From Kocuria sp. (GTDB lineage Bacteria > Actinomycetota > Actinomycetes > Actinomycetales > Micrococcaceae), in assembly GCA_030453435.1 (NCBI GenBank), contig JAKDKI010000108.1:1-7409 (forward strand): DNA of 7,409 bases, in the 5' to 3' direction. The notes under the pieces were generated by a model. It made no database searches. It was given only the letters and a program-made list of their open reading frames with translations, and was not told the origin of the DNA. This document shows positions 1-5,928 of this stretch, one piece after another (within the stretch, counting starts at the first letter, position 1; every line of letters starts with the position of its first letter). The translations under genes and the position numbers were made by a program.

Positions 1-22
1 TCTTGCTTGCAGCAGGTGACAC
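1..22 (-). CDS. N-terminal fragment of a leftward gene, possibly the principal RNA polymerase sigma factor (partial)
   Basis: On the minus strand a GTG codon at 22-20 opens a frame reading V/M-S-P-A-A-S-K before the window ends. It is preceded by GAAAGG (34-29) at a 6-base spacing, a good Shine-Dalgarno match like those of the other genes here. Seven residues cannot identify a protein. The guess of the principal sigma factor (RpoD/SigA) comes from my recollection that Micrococcaceae SigA proteins begin with a similar Ser/Pro/Ala/Lys-rich tail and that this gene lies near the DUF4192-MFS-PAC2 cluster. The start signal is directly visible; the identity is inference and could be wrong. The gene would run in the same direction as DUF4192, 161 bases downstream of its stop. 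Confidence 0.4.
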
Positions 23-90
23 TGAGAACCTTTCGTTGAACCGGTCGCGAGGTGCGTTGCCACCATGTGTGGTCAACACGCCTATGACCC

Positions 91-96
91 TGTCAA
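91..96 (-). promoter_or_regulatory. -35-like TTGACA box upstream of the left-edge gene
   Basis: The minus strand reads a perfect TTGACA here, in the gap between DUF4192 and the partial gene at the left edge. A 17-base spacer leads to ACCACA, which is a poor -10 element, so this is only half a promoter. The rest of the gap (23-183) shows no open gene with a start signal and no clear terminator. Confidence 0.2.
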
Positions 97-183
97 GCCC
101 GGTTTGTCGGCATTGCTGCCGCCTGAGACTTGAAGGGTCCTAGTTGAGCCAACATACATGCCCCCGGTTTTGTTCCCGGTTCA

Positions 184-1563
184 TCACAAATATTTTTCAT
201 GAGCGTGGCGAGGGTCATCGCGTTTTGCCCACCAACGGTCTCCCGGCCATGCCGTGCGCGGGTCCGTGCTCCACCACGGGATGTCTTGAATATCCAAACG
301 ACGCCGCACCGTTCGGGCTCCTTCGCGGCCTTCCGCGATCGCATTGCTGCGGTCCAGGAGTCCTATGGCCGTAAACGCGCGGCCCCGGAACACCTCCAGC
401 TGTGCGCGTGCCGAGACCACGTCTGCGTGCACCATTGAGCACCGACGTTCCCTGCCTCGGAAGGCCTCGGCCGATTCAAGGCCATGGGTCAGTAACAGGT
501 CCAGCCCCTCAAGGATCCGGTACGCCGCTTCCACCGAGGCCCAGTCCGGGACAGACTCCCATTGGCCCAGAACGGCGTGGGCGCAGCACAGGCCCTCAGC
601 AACGTCCTCGGGCGTGGCGCAGTATTCAATGGCGGGTGCCGGAAGAGACAGGACTTCCCTGAGTGACGCTTGCAATCCCCTGTGCGCCCGAGCGGCACGC
701 TCCTGATCCCCGGTCAACCACGAATAGAAGATCGCGTCCCTGGTGATGGTGTGGTTCAAAGCCATGACCAACCGGGCAAGGTGCTGATCCGTCAGGCTCA
801 GCAGGGCGGTGGGCCAGTCGGCCCCTCCGGAGTTCATCACGTCGATGGCATCGTGCCAGCGCCGCAGATCTCGTTCGTAACGGGCGGGCGCCTGGAAGTG
901 ATAACTCCACTGTTCGTCGACCCACTCGTGATGCGTGCCTTCGTAGGGAGATCCGTGATCCTCCGGCACCTCGTCCTCGGTCGACCAGATGCCCGGGCCC
1001 TCGGTCAAATGGTTCAGTGCATCCAGGAACCCCGAAGACCGATGCCTCAGTGCATCCGGCAGCTGCCCCGGTTGATCCGGTGTCAGTTCGTTGAAACAGC
1101 TGCCCAGTGCCACCATGTGGGCGTTCAGCTGGCTGTCCCTGATGTCACTGACCGGTTGAGGTTCGTCGAATCGCTGCAGGTTCCACCAGTGCTCCGGCCC
1201 CACCACGAACCCGCCCGTGGCGCGCATCCCAGAGTCTTCAACGGCCAGCCCGAGCCACGCGGCGCGGAAGAAATCTTCCTCTGGCCGGGACGGCACCGCC
1301 GTATCCGAATACACCACCACCGTCGCCTGATTCACGTGCCCCGTGGTTGCAGTGACCTCGGTGAGTTGCTGGGCATACTCCCCCGGGTCCTCCGTTCCGC
1401 TAGGAGTGGGCAGTTTCAGACAAAGTGCGCCTCCGCTGGAGACCGGGATGAAGAGGACAGCGCAGTTGCGGGGCTCATATCCCAGTTGATGCGGAATCAG
1501 TGCCAGGAGGTCTTCATCGCATCGGATCTTGACTGGTTCTTGCGGATCGTTGAGGAGTGTCAT
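184..1563 (-). CDS. DUF4192 domain-containing protein
   Basis: This 459-residue protein belongs to the DUF4192 family, found in Actinobacteria and without a known biochemical role. Recognition rests on the N-terminal block around residues 11-40 (DEDLLALIPHQLGYEP followed by a hydrophobic strand), the typical family opening 'LL..P..LG..P'. A second Ala/Arg-rich helical block near residues 395-420 (LLDRSNAIAEG) also fits. There is no signal peptide or membrane helix, so it is probably cytoplasmic. The C-terminus is basic and tryptophan-rich (about residues 428-445). ATG 1563 is the only usable start: the frame is closed by a stop about 20 codons upstream with no ATG, GTG or TTG between, and the domain begins almost at once. 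The best SD (AGGGG, 1569-1565) is only one base from the ATG, so translation may be weak or coupled. It lies 149 bases downstream of the MFS gene on the same strand. Family call is firm; function is unknown. Confidence 0.85.
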   Translation of the reverse strand: MTLLNDPQEPVKIRCDEDLLALIPHQLGYEPRNCAVLFIPVSSGGALCLKLPTPSGTEDPGEYAQQLTEVTATTGHVNQATVVVYSDTAVPSRPEEDFFRAAWLGLAVEDSGMRATGGFVVGPEHWWNLQRFDEPQPVSDIRDSQLNAHMVALGSCFNELTPDQPGQLPDALRHRSSGFLDALNHLTEGPGIWSTEDEVPEDHGSPYEGTHHEWVDEQWSYHFQAPARYERDLRRWHDAIDVMNSGGADWPTALLSLTDQHLARLVMALNHTITRDAIFYSWLTGDQERAARAHRGLQASLREVLSLPAPAIEYCATPEDVAEGLCCAHAVLGQWESVPDWASVEAAYRILEGLDLLLTHGLESAEAFRGRERRCSMVHADVVSARAQLEVFRGRAFTAIGLLDRSNAIAEGREGARTVRRRLDIQDIPWWSTDPRTAWPGDRWWAKRDDPRHAHEKYL

Positions 1564-1657
1564 GCCCCTACGGTCCGTGCGAACGGCACGCCCCGTCTCG
1601 CGGCGGCGTCAAATTGTGCAGCCCTGGATTCTTAAGCGTCAGGCGAGCCAGGCTGTG

Positions 1658-1676
1658 GAGCGCAGGCGCCGCGCTC
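1658..1676. other. Short GC-rich hairpin in the MFS-DUF4192 gap
   Basis: GAGCGC (1658-1663) and GCGCTC (1671-1676) form a perfect 6-bp stem around a 7-base loop, 37-55 bases beyond the MFS stop in the direction of transcription. No T tract follows on either strand, so it is not a standard intrinsic terminator. It might mark the end of the MFS transcript or be chance in GC-rich DNA. The remaining gap (1564-1712) contains no gene with a start signal and no convincing promoter for DUF4192. Confidence 0.2.
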
Positions 1677-1712
1677 GAGGCAATGTCTCGCGACCAGGCG
1701 ATCGACTGGCGA

Positions 1713-3011
1713 TCAAATGGAGTTCGGGCCGTGCACCTTGCGCACCTTCTTGGTGCAGATGATTACCGCAACAATACCGATGGCGGCAACGATCGCCTGC
1801 GCAGCAATGGCGGGACGGAACGCCTCTGCGTCGTAGAGGGTCGGTGACACTCCGGCCGCGAATTGGAGGTCGAGCACCAGGCCGGTGACGTAGATGGCCG
1901 CCAGCGAGGCAATGAAGCCGCCCACATTGGCCAATCCAGTGGCGGTGCCCCCTCGACGGGGCGGATTGAAACTCCGCACGATGTCGAAGGCCAGCATGGA
2001 CGCGGGATAGGACAGCGCCAGCATGCCCACCGCAATGAACACGACCGGGGTGGGCGCCTCGCCGGGCCACAACAACATGAGGGCCCAGCCGCTGTAGATC
2101 ACCGCGCAGAAACACAGGGCGAGCGCGGAACGATGCTTGGCGAACACGGCACTGAGTTTTCCCACTCCCAGGCTCACGACCACATTGACCACCACGAAAG
2201 CGGTCATGACAGCCGAAGCCTGCGTGGCATCCATGCCCTGTGCATTCTGCAAATAGGGATAAGCCCACATCAGTGCGAACGTGTTACCCACGAATTGCAC
2301 CGCAAAGTGCACCCAGAAACCCAGCTGGGTTCCTGGCTCACGCAGGGATTCCTTGATGGTGGCTCCCACGGTGGCAAAGGAGATGGAGTCGTTGAGAACG
2401 TTCACTCCCGGGGGCGCACTGCGCAGCAGAGCGGCGGACAGCACCCCGGACAGCAATGCCAACGCGGCTAACGAGATGAAGGCCGGAACCCAACCGGTTG
2501 CGTGCAGCAAAGCGGCAAAGGGAATCACGGAAAAGAGCTGTCCCAAGTTGCCGGTCATGCCGACCACCTGGGAGAGCATCGGTACGCGCATCGCGCTGAA
2601 CCAGGCTGGGAGCAGGCGCATGACGCACACGAACGTGGCGGCGTCCCCGGCCCCCACAAGGATTCGACCGATCACGCCAGCGGTAACCGACTCCGCTGCC
2701 GCGAGCTGCAACTGTCCTATCACCATGCACGCAGCGCCGGCGCTGATGAGAACGCGTGGACCGAAACGATCCACCAGGACACCCACCGGGACCTGCAGCG
2801 CCGCGTAGACCAGCACCTGCATCATGGAAAACATCGACAACCCGGCAGCGACCGTCTGGAAGCGGTCTGCGGCCTCCACCGACGCCACGCCGAAACTCGT
2901 GCGTTGGGCTACGGCGGAGAAATAGGCGAAGACGCCCACTCCGAAAACAAGCCACGCTGCTCGCGAGTCCTTCCCCTGATCACGGGGTGAAGACATCGGA
3001 GTGCGTGGCAT
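1713..3011 (-). CDS. Major facilitator superfamily (MFS) transporter, substrate unknown
   Basis: This 432-residue membrane protein has the length and hydrophobic pattern of a 12-helix MFS carrier. Approximate helices are 19-36, 58-76, 87-104, 109-131, 147-168, 174-197, then a central cytoplasmic loop (198-228), and 229-252, 266-288, 296-316, 321-343, 355-381 and 400-419. MFS motif A is clear between helices 2 and 3 as GVLVDRFGPR (77-86). The short N-terminus and Lys/Arg-rich C-terminus are expected to face the cytoplasm. Substrate and direction of transport cannot be read from sequence. I chose ATG 3011 because AAGGA (3024-3020) sits 8 bases upstream. A TTG two codons earlier (3017) is in frame but only 2 bases from that SD. 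The gene follows PAC2 by 59 bases, so the two are probably co-transcribed. No truncation or frameshift is visible. Confidence 0.88.
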   Translation of the reverse strand: MPRTPMSSPRDQGKDSRAAWLVFGVGVFAYFSAVAQRTSFGVASVEAADRFQTVAAGLSMFSMMQVLVYAALQVPVGVLVDRFGPRVLISAGAACMVIGQLQLAAAESVTAGVIGRILVGAGDAATFVCVMRLLPAWFSAMRVPMLSQVVGMTGNLGQLFSVIPFAALLHATGWVPAFISLAALALLSGVLSAALLRSAPPGVNVLNDSISFATVGATIKESLREPGTQLGFWVHFAVQFVGNTFALMWAYPYLQNAQGMDATQASAVMTAFVVVNVVVSLGVGKLSAVFAKHRSALALCFCAVIYSGWALMLLWPGEAPTPVVFIAVGMLALSYPASMLAFDIVRSFNPPRRGGTATGLANVGGFIASLAAIYVTGLVLDLQFAAGVSPTLYDAEAFRPAIAAQAIVAAIGIVAVIICTKKVRKVHGPNSI

Positions 3012-3019
3012 GCTCAAGA

Positions 3020-3024
3020 TCCTT
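3020..3024 (-). promoter_or_regulatory. Ribosome binding site of the MFS gene
   Basis: AAGGA on the minus strand lies 8 bases before ATG 3011 and only 2 bases before the alternative TTG at 3017. The spacing favours the ATG. Confidence 0.6.
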
Positions 3025-3070
3025 GGGTCGCGGTGGGGATCGCGGCCCGGTTACTGCCGATACCGCGGAA

Positions 3071-3991
3071 TCAGTTGTCCTGTTCGTCCTGAGAAGCGAG
3101 GAAGGCCTCGGCCGCGGCACCGAGTTCATCGGCGTCGGGCAGGTCGTCGTGGTCAGGACCAGCCAGAATGGAACGATGCGCTGAGGCATCGACCACGTCA
3201 TCGTAACGCCGTTCCATGTTCTCGATGACGGATTGAATCTCCGGAGACGCGCTAGCCTGTTCGTTGATCTGTTGGATCACGCCGCGGGACGCTTCCCGCA
3301 GTTCATCCGTGGGCAGGGTGCGGCCCGTGACCGCGCTCAGGTGCTCGAGAGCAGCCACGGCGGCTTGGGGAAGATATGACTCCGCGAGGTACTGGGGCAC
3401 GTGCACGGACAACCCCACGTGATCAATTCCAACATCCTGCAGGCGCAGTTCAAGCAGATGGGACGCGGAGGCACTGATTTCGAAGGTTGGCTTGTTCCCT
3501 CCCGTGCTGGGAAGCAGGTCCGCGCGCGGGCCATGGGCCGTAACCAGCATGGGCCGGGTATGCGGAACGGGCATCGGGATCCCGCTCACGAGCGCGACCA
3601 GGCTGACGTCCAAACGCTGAGCCAGGCCGACCACGGCCTGCGAGAATCGCTCCCACTGGGTATCCGGTTCGGGGCCGGTGAGGAGCAAGAAGTGGCGACC
3701 CAATCCGTCCGTGACCACGCGCAGTGTCAGTTCCGGGGCGTCCCACTCCTCGAAGTGGTCTTCCACGAACTTTACGTGCGGGCGGCGGGACCTGTAGTCG
3801 TAGAGCTGGTCCAGGTCGAACTGGGCCAGCGACTCGCTGGGCATGGAATCCATGACCACGGCCTCGATCTGGCCGGCCAAATGCCCCGCCTCCACATAGC
3901 CGGACAGCGCCACGATCATGGGCAGTCCGCGCAGTCGCCCATCCCCGAGCAACGCCGGGTCACTCCGGTACAGCGCCGTGGGATCCAGCAC
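3071..3991 (-). CDS. PAC2-family protein (proteasome assembly chaperone 2-like fold)
   Basis: This 306-residue soluble protein carries the hallmarks of the actinobacterial PAC2 family: an N-terminal VALSGYVEAGH block (about 27-37), DLDQLYDYRSRRP (59-71), LLLTGPEPD (102-110) and GIPMPVPHTRP (137-147). A helical region follows, and an acidic tail rich in Asp/Glu/Ala (about 280-306). The family is named after a eukaryotic proteasome chaperone, but the role of the bacterial members is not established, and no proteasome gene is in this window. The start is GTG 3991: a perfect AGGAGG (4002-3997) lies 5 bases upstream. Extending to the in-frame TTG at 4006 would put the SD inside the coding region. 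The ATG beginning at 3993 is in another frame. It is first in a leftward cluster with the MFS gene and is divergent from pepA. Confidence 0.87.
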   Translation of the reverse strand: MLDPTALYRSDPALLGDGRLRGLPMIVALSGYVEAGHLAGQIEAVVMDSMPSESLAQFDLDQLYDYRSRRPHVKFVEDHFEEWDAPELTLRVVTDGLGRHFLLLTGPEPDTQWERFSQAVVGLAQRLDVSLVALVSGIPMPVPHTRPMLVTAHGPRADLLPSTGGNKPTFEISASASHLLELRLQDVGIDHVGLSVHVPQYLAESYLPQAAVAALEHLSAVTGRTLPTDELREASRGVIQQINEQASASPEIQSVIENMERRYDDVVDASAHRSILAGPDHDDLPDADELGAAAEAFLASQDEQDN

Positions 3992-3996
3992 ATCGA

Positions 3997-4002
3997 CCTC
4001 CT
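3997..4002 (-). promoter_or_regulatory. Strong Shine-Dalgarno that fixes the PAC2 start
   Basis: A perfect AGGAGG on the minus strand sits 5 bases before GTG 3991. It excludes the longer reading from TTG 4006, which would be 5 residues longer and would place the SD within the gene. Confidence 0.75.
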
Positions 4003-4029
4003 GCAAGTAAAGGGGTGCGGGCGGCCCTA

Positions 4030-4060
4030 AAGATAGGACTATCGCCGCGCATTACATCAA
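4030..4060 (-). promoter_or_regulatory. Candidate promoter for PAC2
   Basis: On the minus strand TTGATG (4060-4055) and TATCTT (4035-4030) resemble -35 and -10 boxes, separated by 19 bases, slightly longer than ideal. Transcription would start about 30 bases before the PAC2 GTG. This is one of the few AT-richer patches in the region. It is a pattern match only. Confidence 0.3.
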
Positions 4061-4094
4061 TCTGTATCAACGTCCGCGTGACCCGCCGGTATTC

Positions 4095-4116
4095 CCGCAG
4101 CGTACTGCGGATTTTT
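4095..4116 (+). terminator. Terminator-like hairpin with T tract in the PAC2-pepA divergent region
   Basis: CCGCAG (4095-4100) and CTGCGG (4105-4110) form a perfect 6-bp stem around a CGTA loop, followed directly by ATTTTT (4111-4116). This is the architecture of a small intrinsic terminator on the plus strand. No plus-strand gene lies upstream: everything to the left is on the minus strand. It may stop antisense transcription entering pepA, or act in a pepA leader if a promoter lies further upstream. On the minus strand no T tract follows the stem, so it would not terminate PAC2 transcripts. Confidence 0.5.
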
Positions 4117-4129
4117 CGGCCCGTGCGGA

Positions 4130-4135
4130 TAGGAT
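4130..4135 (+). promoter_or_regulatory. Candidate -10 box for pepA
   Basis: TAGGAT is a good actinobacterial -10 match about 75 bases before the pepA start, just beyond the hairpin and T tract. The -35 region at 16-18 bases spacing is poor (for example GCGGAT at 4107-4112, inside the stem), so the call is weak. A start near 4142 would give a leader of about 67 bases. Confidence 0.3.
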
Positions 4136-4146
4136 CGGTGACGGTT

Positions 4147-4173
4147 CCCACGTTGCGATCCCCCTGGCGTGGG
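4147..4173 (+). other. Inverted repeat in the pepA leader
   Basis: CCCACG (4147-4152) is the exact reverse complement of CGTGGG (4168-4173), with a 15-base loop that can be shortened by G-T pairs. It lies between the candidate -10 and the pepA ribosome binding site (GAAAGGA, 4195-4201). It could be a leader stem-loop or a repressor site; chance is also possible. Confidence 0.25.
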
Positions 4174-4208
4174 TAAGTGTCAGTGTTTCCGAACGAAAGG
4201 ACACCCTA

Positions 4209-5747
4209 GTGACCACCGTGCAGGACATTGTTGAAATCAGTGATCTGAGCCTGGCCGTCAGTGCCAAGTCTCCCGCCGCTATCTCGGCCGACGCACTCGT
4301 CGTGGGCGTTGAATCCTCCGGCAAGACCGTGAACTTGGGTCCTGCCGCCAACTCCAAGCTGAGCCGCTCCCTGTCCCAGCTGGCCGAACTCGCGGGTGCT
4401 TCCGGCTCTGCAGATTCCGTCACCGTAGTACCGGCTCCTTCCAACGTCTCCGCCCGCTTGGTCGCGTTCACGGGTCTCGGTAAGGACTCCGCGGACGACG
4501 CCGCCGCTCACGCCGAGTCCCTGCGTCAGGCCGCCGGCGCCGCCGTTCGCCAGTTGGCGGGCAAGGCAACCCACGTGGTCGCGGCCCTGCCCACCACGTC
4601 CGTGGCGGAAGTGCAGGCCGTGGCCGAGGGCTTGGGCATGGGCGCCTTCAGCTACACCGCCCAGAAGGCACAGTCTCTGGACAAGCAGTCCACCCCGGTG
4701 ACTTCGGCGACCGTGTGCGTGGCCAAAGATCTTGCCAAGCGCTCGCAGGCAGCAGTAGAACGAGCCGCCCACGTGGTCAAGGCCGTGCGCACAGCCCGCA
4801 CTCTGGTGGATCTGTCCCCCGACACCGCTAACCCGGAATTCGTCGCGGACTACGCCACCGCCGCAGCGAAGGGCAGCAAGGTCAAGGTCACTGTCCTGGC
4901 CGAGAAGGAACTGGTCCGGGGCAATTACGGCGGCCTGCTCGGCGTGGGTCAGGGGTCCGTGAACGGCCCCCGCCTGGTGAAGCTCGAGTGGGCCCCCGCG
5001 AAGGCCAAGCGCCACGTTTCATACGTGGGCAAGGGAATCACCTTCGACTCCGGTGGCCTCTCCTTGAAGCCCCCGGCCTCCATGATGACCATGAAGTCGG
5101 ACATGGCCGGTGCCGCTGCCGTGCTGGCCACGGTCATCGCCGCAGCCGAGCTGAAACTTCCCGTAGCCGTGACCGGGTGGCTCTGCCTGGCCGAAAATCT
5201 GCCCTCGGCCACGGCAACCCGCCCCGGTGACGTTCTCACGATGCACTCGGGTCACACCGTGGAGGTCCTCAACACGGATGCCGAAGGTCGCCTGGTTCTG
5301 GCCGACGGTCTCTGGGCCGCTGGCCAGGAGGATCCGGACCTGCTCGTGGACATCGCCACTCTCACCGGTGCTCAGATGGTGGCCCTCGGAAACCGCACCG
5401 CAGCGGTGATGGGTGACGAGCCCGCTCGCGACATGGTGTCCGAATCCGCTTCCGCTGTTGGCGAAGCCACCTGGGCCATGCCGTTGCCCGAGCACCTGCG
5501 TGCTTCTCTGAACTCCAATGTGGCTGACATCAAGAACATGGGAGACAAGTTCGGCGGAATGTTGGTCGCCGGATTGTTCCTGCGTGAGTTCGTCCCGAAG
5601 ATCAAGGGAAACCGCGTTCCCTGGGCCCACGTGGACATCGCCGGGCCCTCTTTCAACGAGGGCTCCCCCTGGGGGTACACCCCCAAGGAAGGCACCGGCT
5701 TCGGTGTTCGCACTCTGCTGAGCGTGGCCGAAAACTACGCCTCGTAA
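4209..5747 (+). CDS. pepA: Leucyl aminopeptidase (cytosol aminopeptidase, peptidase family M17)
   Basis: This enzyme removes N-terminal residues, preferentially leucine and other neutral ones, from peptides in the cytoplasm using two metal ions; family members form hexamers. The 512 residues match the usual bacterial length. An N-terminal non-catalytic domain (about 1-170) precedes the M17 catalytic domain. Compared with E. coli PepA, the metal ligands appear as K275 and D280 (GKGITFDSGG), D298 (MKSDMAG), and D357 and E359 in the family signature NTDAEGRL (355-362). The catalytic K287 (LSLKP) and R361 are also present, so it should be active. The C-terminus has the expected HVDIAGPSF (474-482). 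The start is GTG 4209, with GAAAGGA (4195-4201) 7 bases upstream. It is divergent from PAC2 and 181 bases before lpd. No signal peptide is present. Confidence 0.96.
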   Translation: MTTVQDIVEISDLSLAVSAKSPAAISADALVVGVESSGKTVNLGPAANSKLSRSLSQLAELAGASGSADSVTVVPAPSNVSARLVAFTGLGKDSADDAAAHAESLRQAAGAAVRQLAGKATHVVAALPTTSVAEVQAVAEGLGMGAFSYTAQKAQSLDKQSTPVTSATVCVAKDLAKRSQAAVERAAHVVKAVRTARTLVDLSPDTANPEFVADYATAAAKGSKVKVTVLAEKELVRGNYGGLLGVGQGSVNGPRLVKLEWAPAKAKRHVSYVGKGITFDSGGLSLKPPASMMTMKSDMAGAAAVLATVIAAAELKLPVAVTGWLCLAENLPSATATRPGDVLTMHSGHTVEVLNTDAEGRLVLADGLWAAGQEDPDLLVDIATLTGAQMVALGNRTAAVMGDEPARDMVSESASAVGEATWAMPLPEHLRASLNSNVADIKNMGDKFGGMLVAGLFLREFVPKIKGNRVPWAHVDIAGPSFNEGSPWGYTPKEGTGFGVRTLLSVAENYAS

Positions 5748-5771
5748 TCGCACCGCCCGCTTCACCATGTG

Positions 5772-5828
5772 CGCCACGCGCCGGGGCCTCACGAGGTAGC
5801 AATACCTGGCGAGTCCCTGGGCGTGGCG
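5772..5828. other. Long imperfect hairpin between pepA and lpd
   Basis: CGCCACGC (5772-5779) pairs with GCGTGGCG (5821-5828). After a one-base bulge (5780), CCGGGG (5781-5786) pairs with CCCTGG (5815-5820), including one G-T. CTC (5788-5790) pairs with GAG (5811-5813). After a small internal loop, AGGTA (5794-5798) pairs with TACCT (5803-5807) across a GCAA loop. In total 23 pairs span 57 bases, starting 24 bases after the pepA stop. No T tract follows, so it could be a U-less actinobacterial terminator for pepA, an mRNA-end stabiliser, or a regulatory structure for lpd, whose probable -35 lies in the 3' arm. Confidence 0.7.
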
Positions 5829-5835
5829 ATAAGGT
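5807..5835 (+). promoter_or_regulatory. Probable lpd promoter
   Basis: TGGCGA (5807-5812) and TAAGGT (5830-5835) are separated by 17 bases. TAAGGT is a very good match to the -10 box of actinobacterial housekeeping promoters; the -35 matches TTGACA at three of six positions. A start near 5842 would give a leader of about 87 bases. The -35 and spacer overlap the 3' arm of the long hairpin, and the -10 begins two bases after it. Confidence 0.45.
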
Positions 5836-5916
5836 GGGGACAAAACATCCAAGCGTCCGAATGCACCGCAGATCGGTACGACCGGAACGCTAGCAACGTC
5901 AATAAACTCGAACCCC

Positions 5917-5923
5917 GAGGGAG
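5917..5923 (+). promoter_or_regulatory. Ribosome binding site of lpd
   Basis: GAGGGAG lies 5 bases before GTG 5929 and supports that start. Its first bases overlap a possible small stem (CTCG 5907-5910 with CGAG 5916-5919), which is too short to claim as regulatory. Confidence 0.6.
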
Positions 5924-5928
5924 CCAAC

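Noticed and set aside
670..1635. A 321-codon open frame on the plus strand opposite DUF4192.
   Set aside because: It is antisense to a recognised gene, rich in Arg, Pro, His and Gln, and has no recognisable domain. It is the usual high-GC shadow.
1692..1714. Adjacent imperfect direct repeats (GACCAGGCGATC and GACTGGCGATC) at the MFS stop codon.
   Set aside because: Only two short, unequal units are present, partly coding, with no T tract or further copies. Chance in GC-rich DNA is enough.
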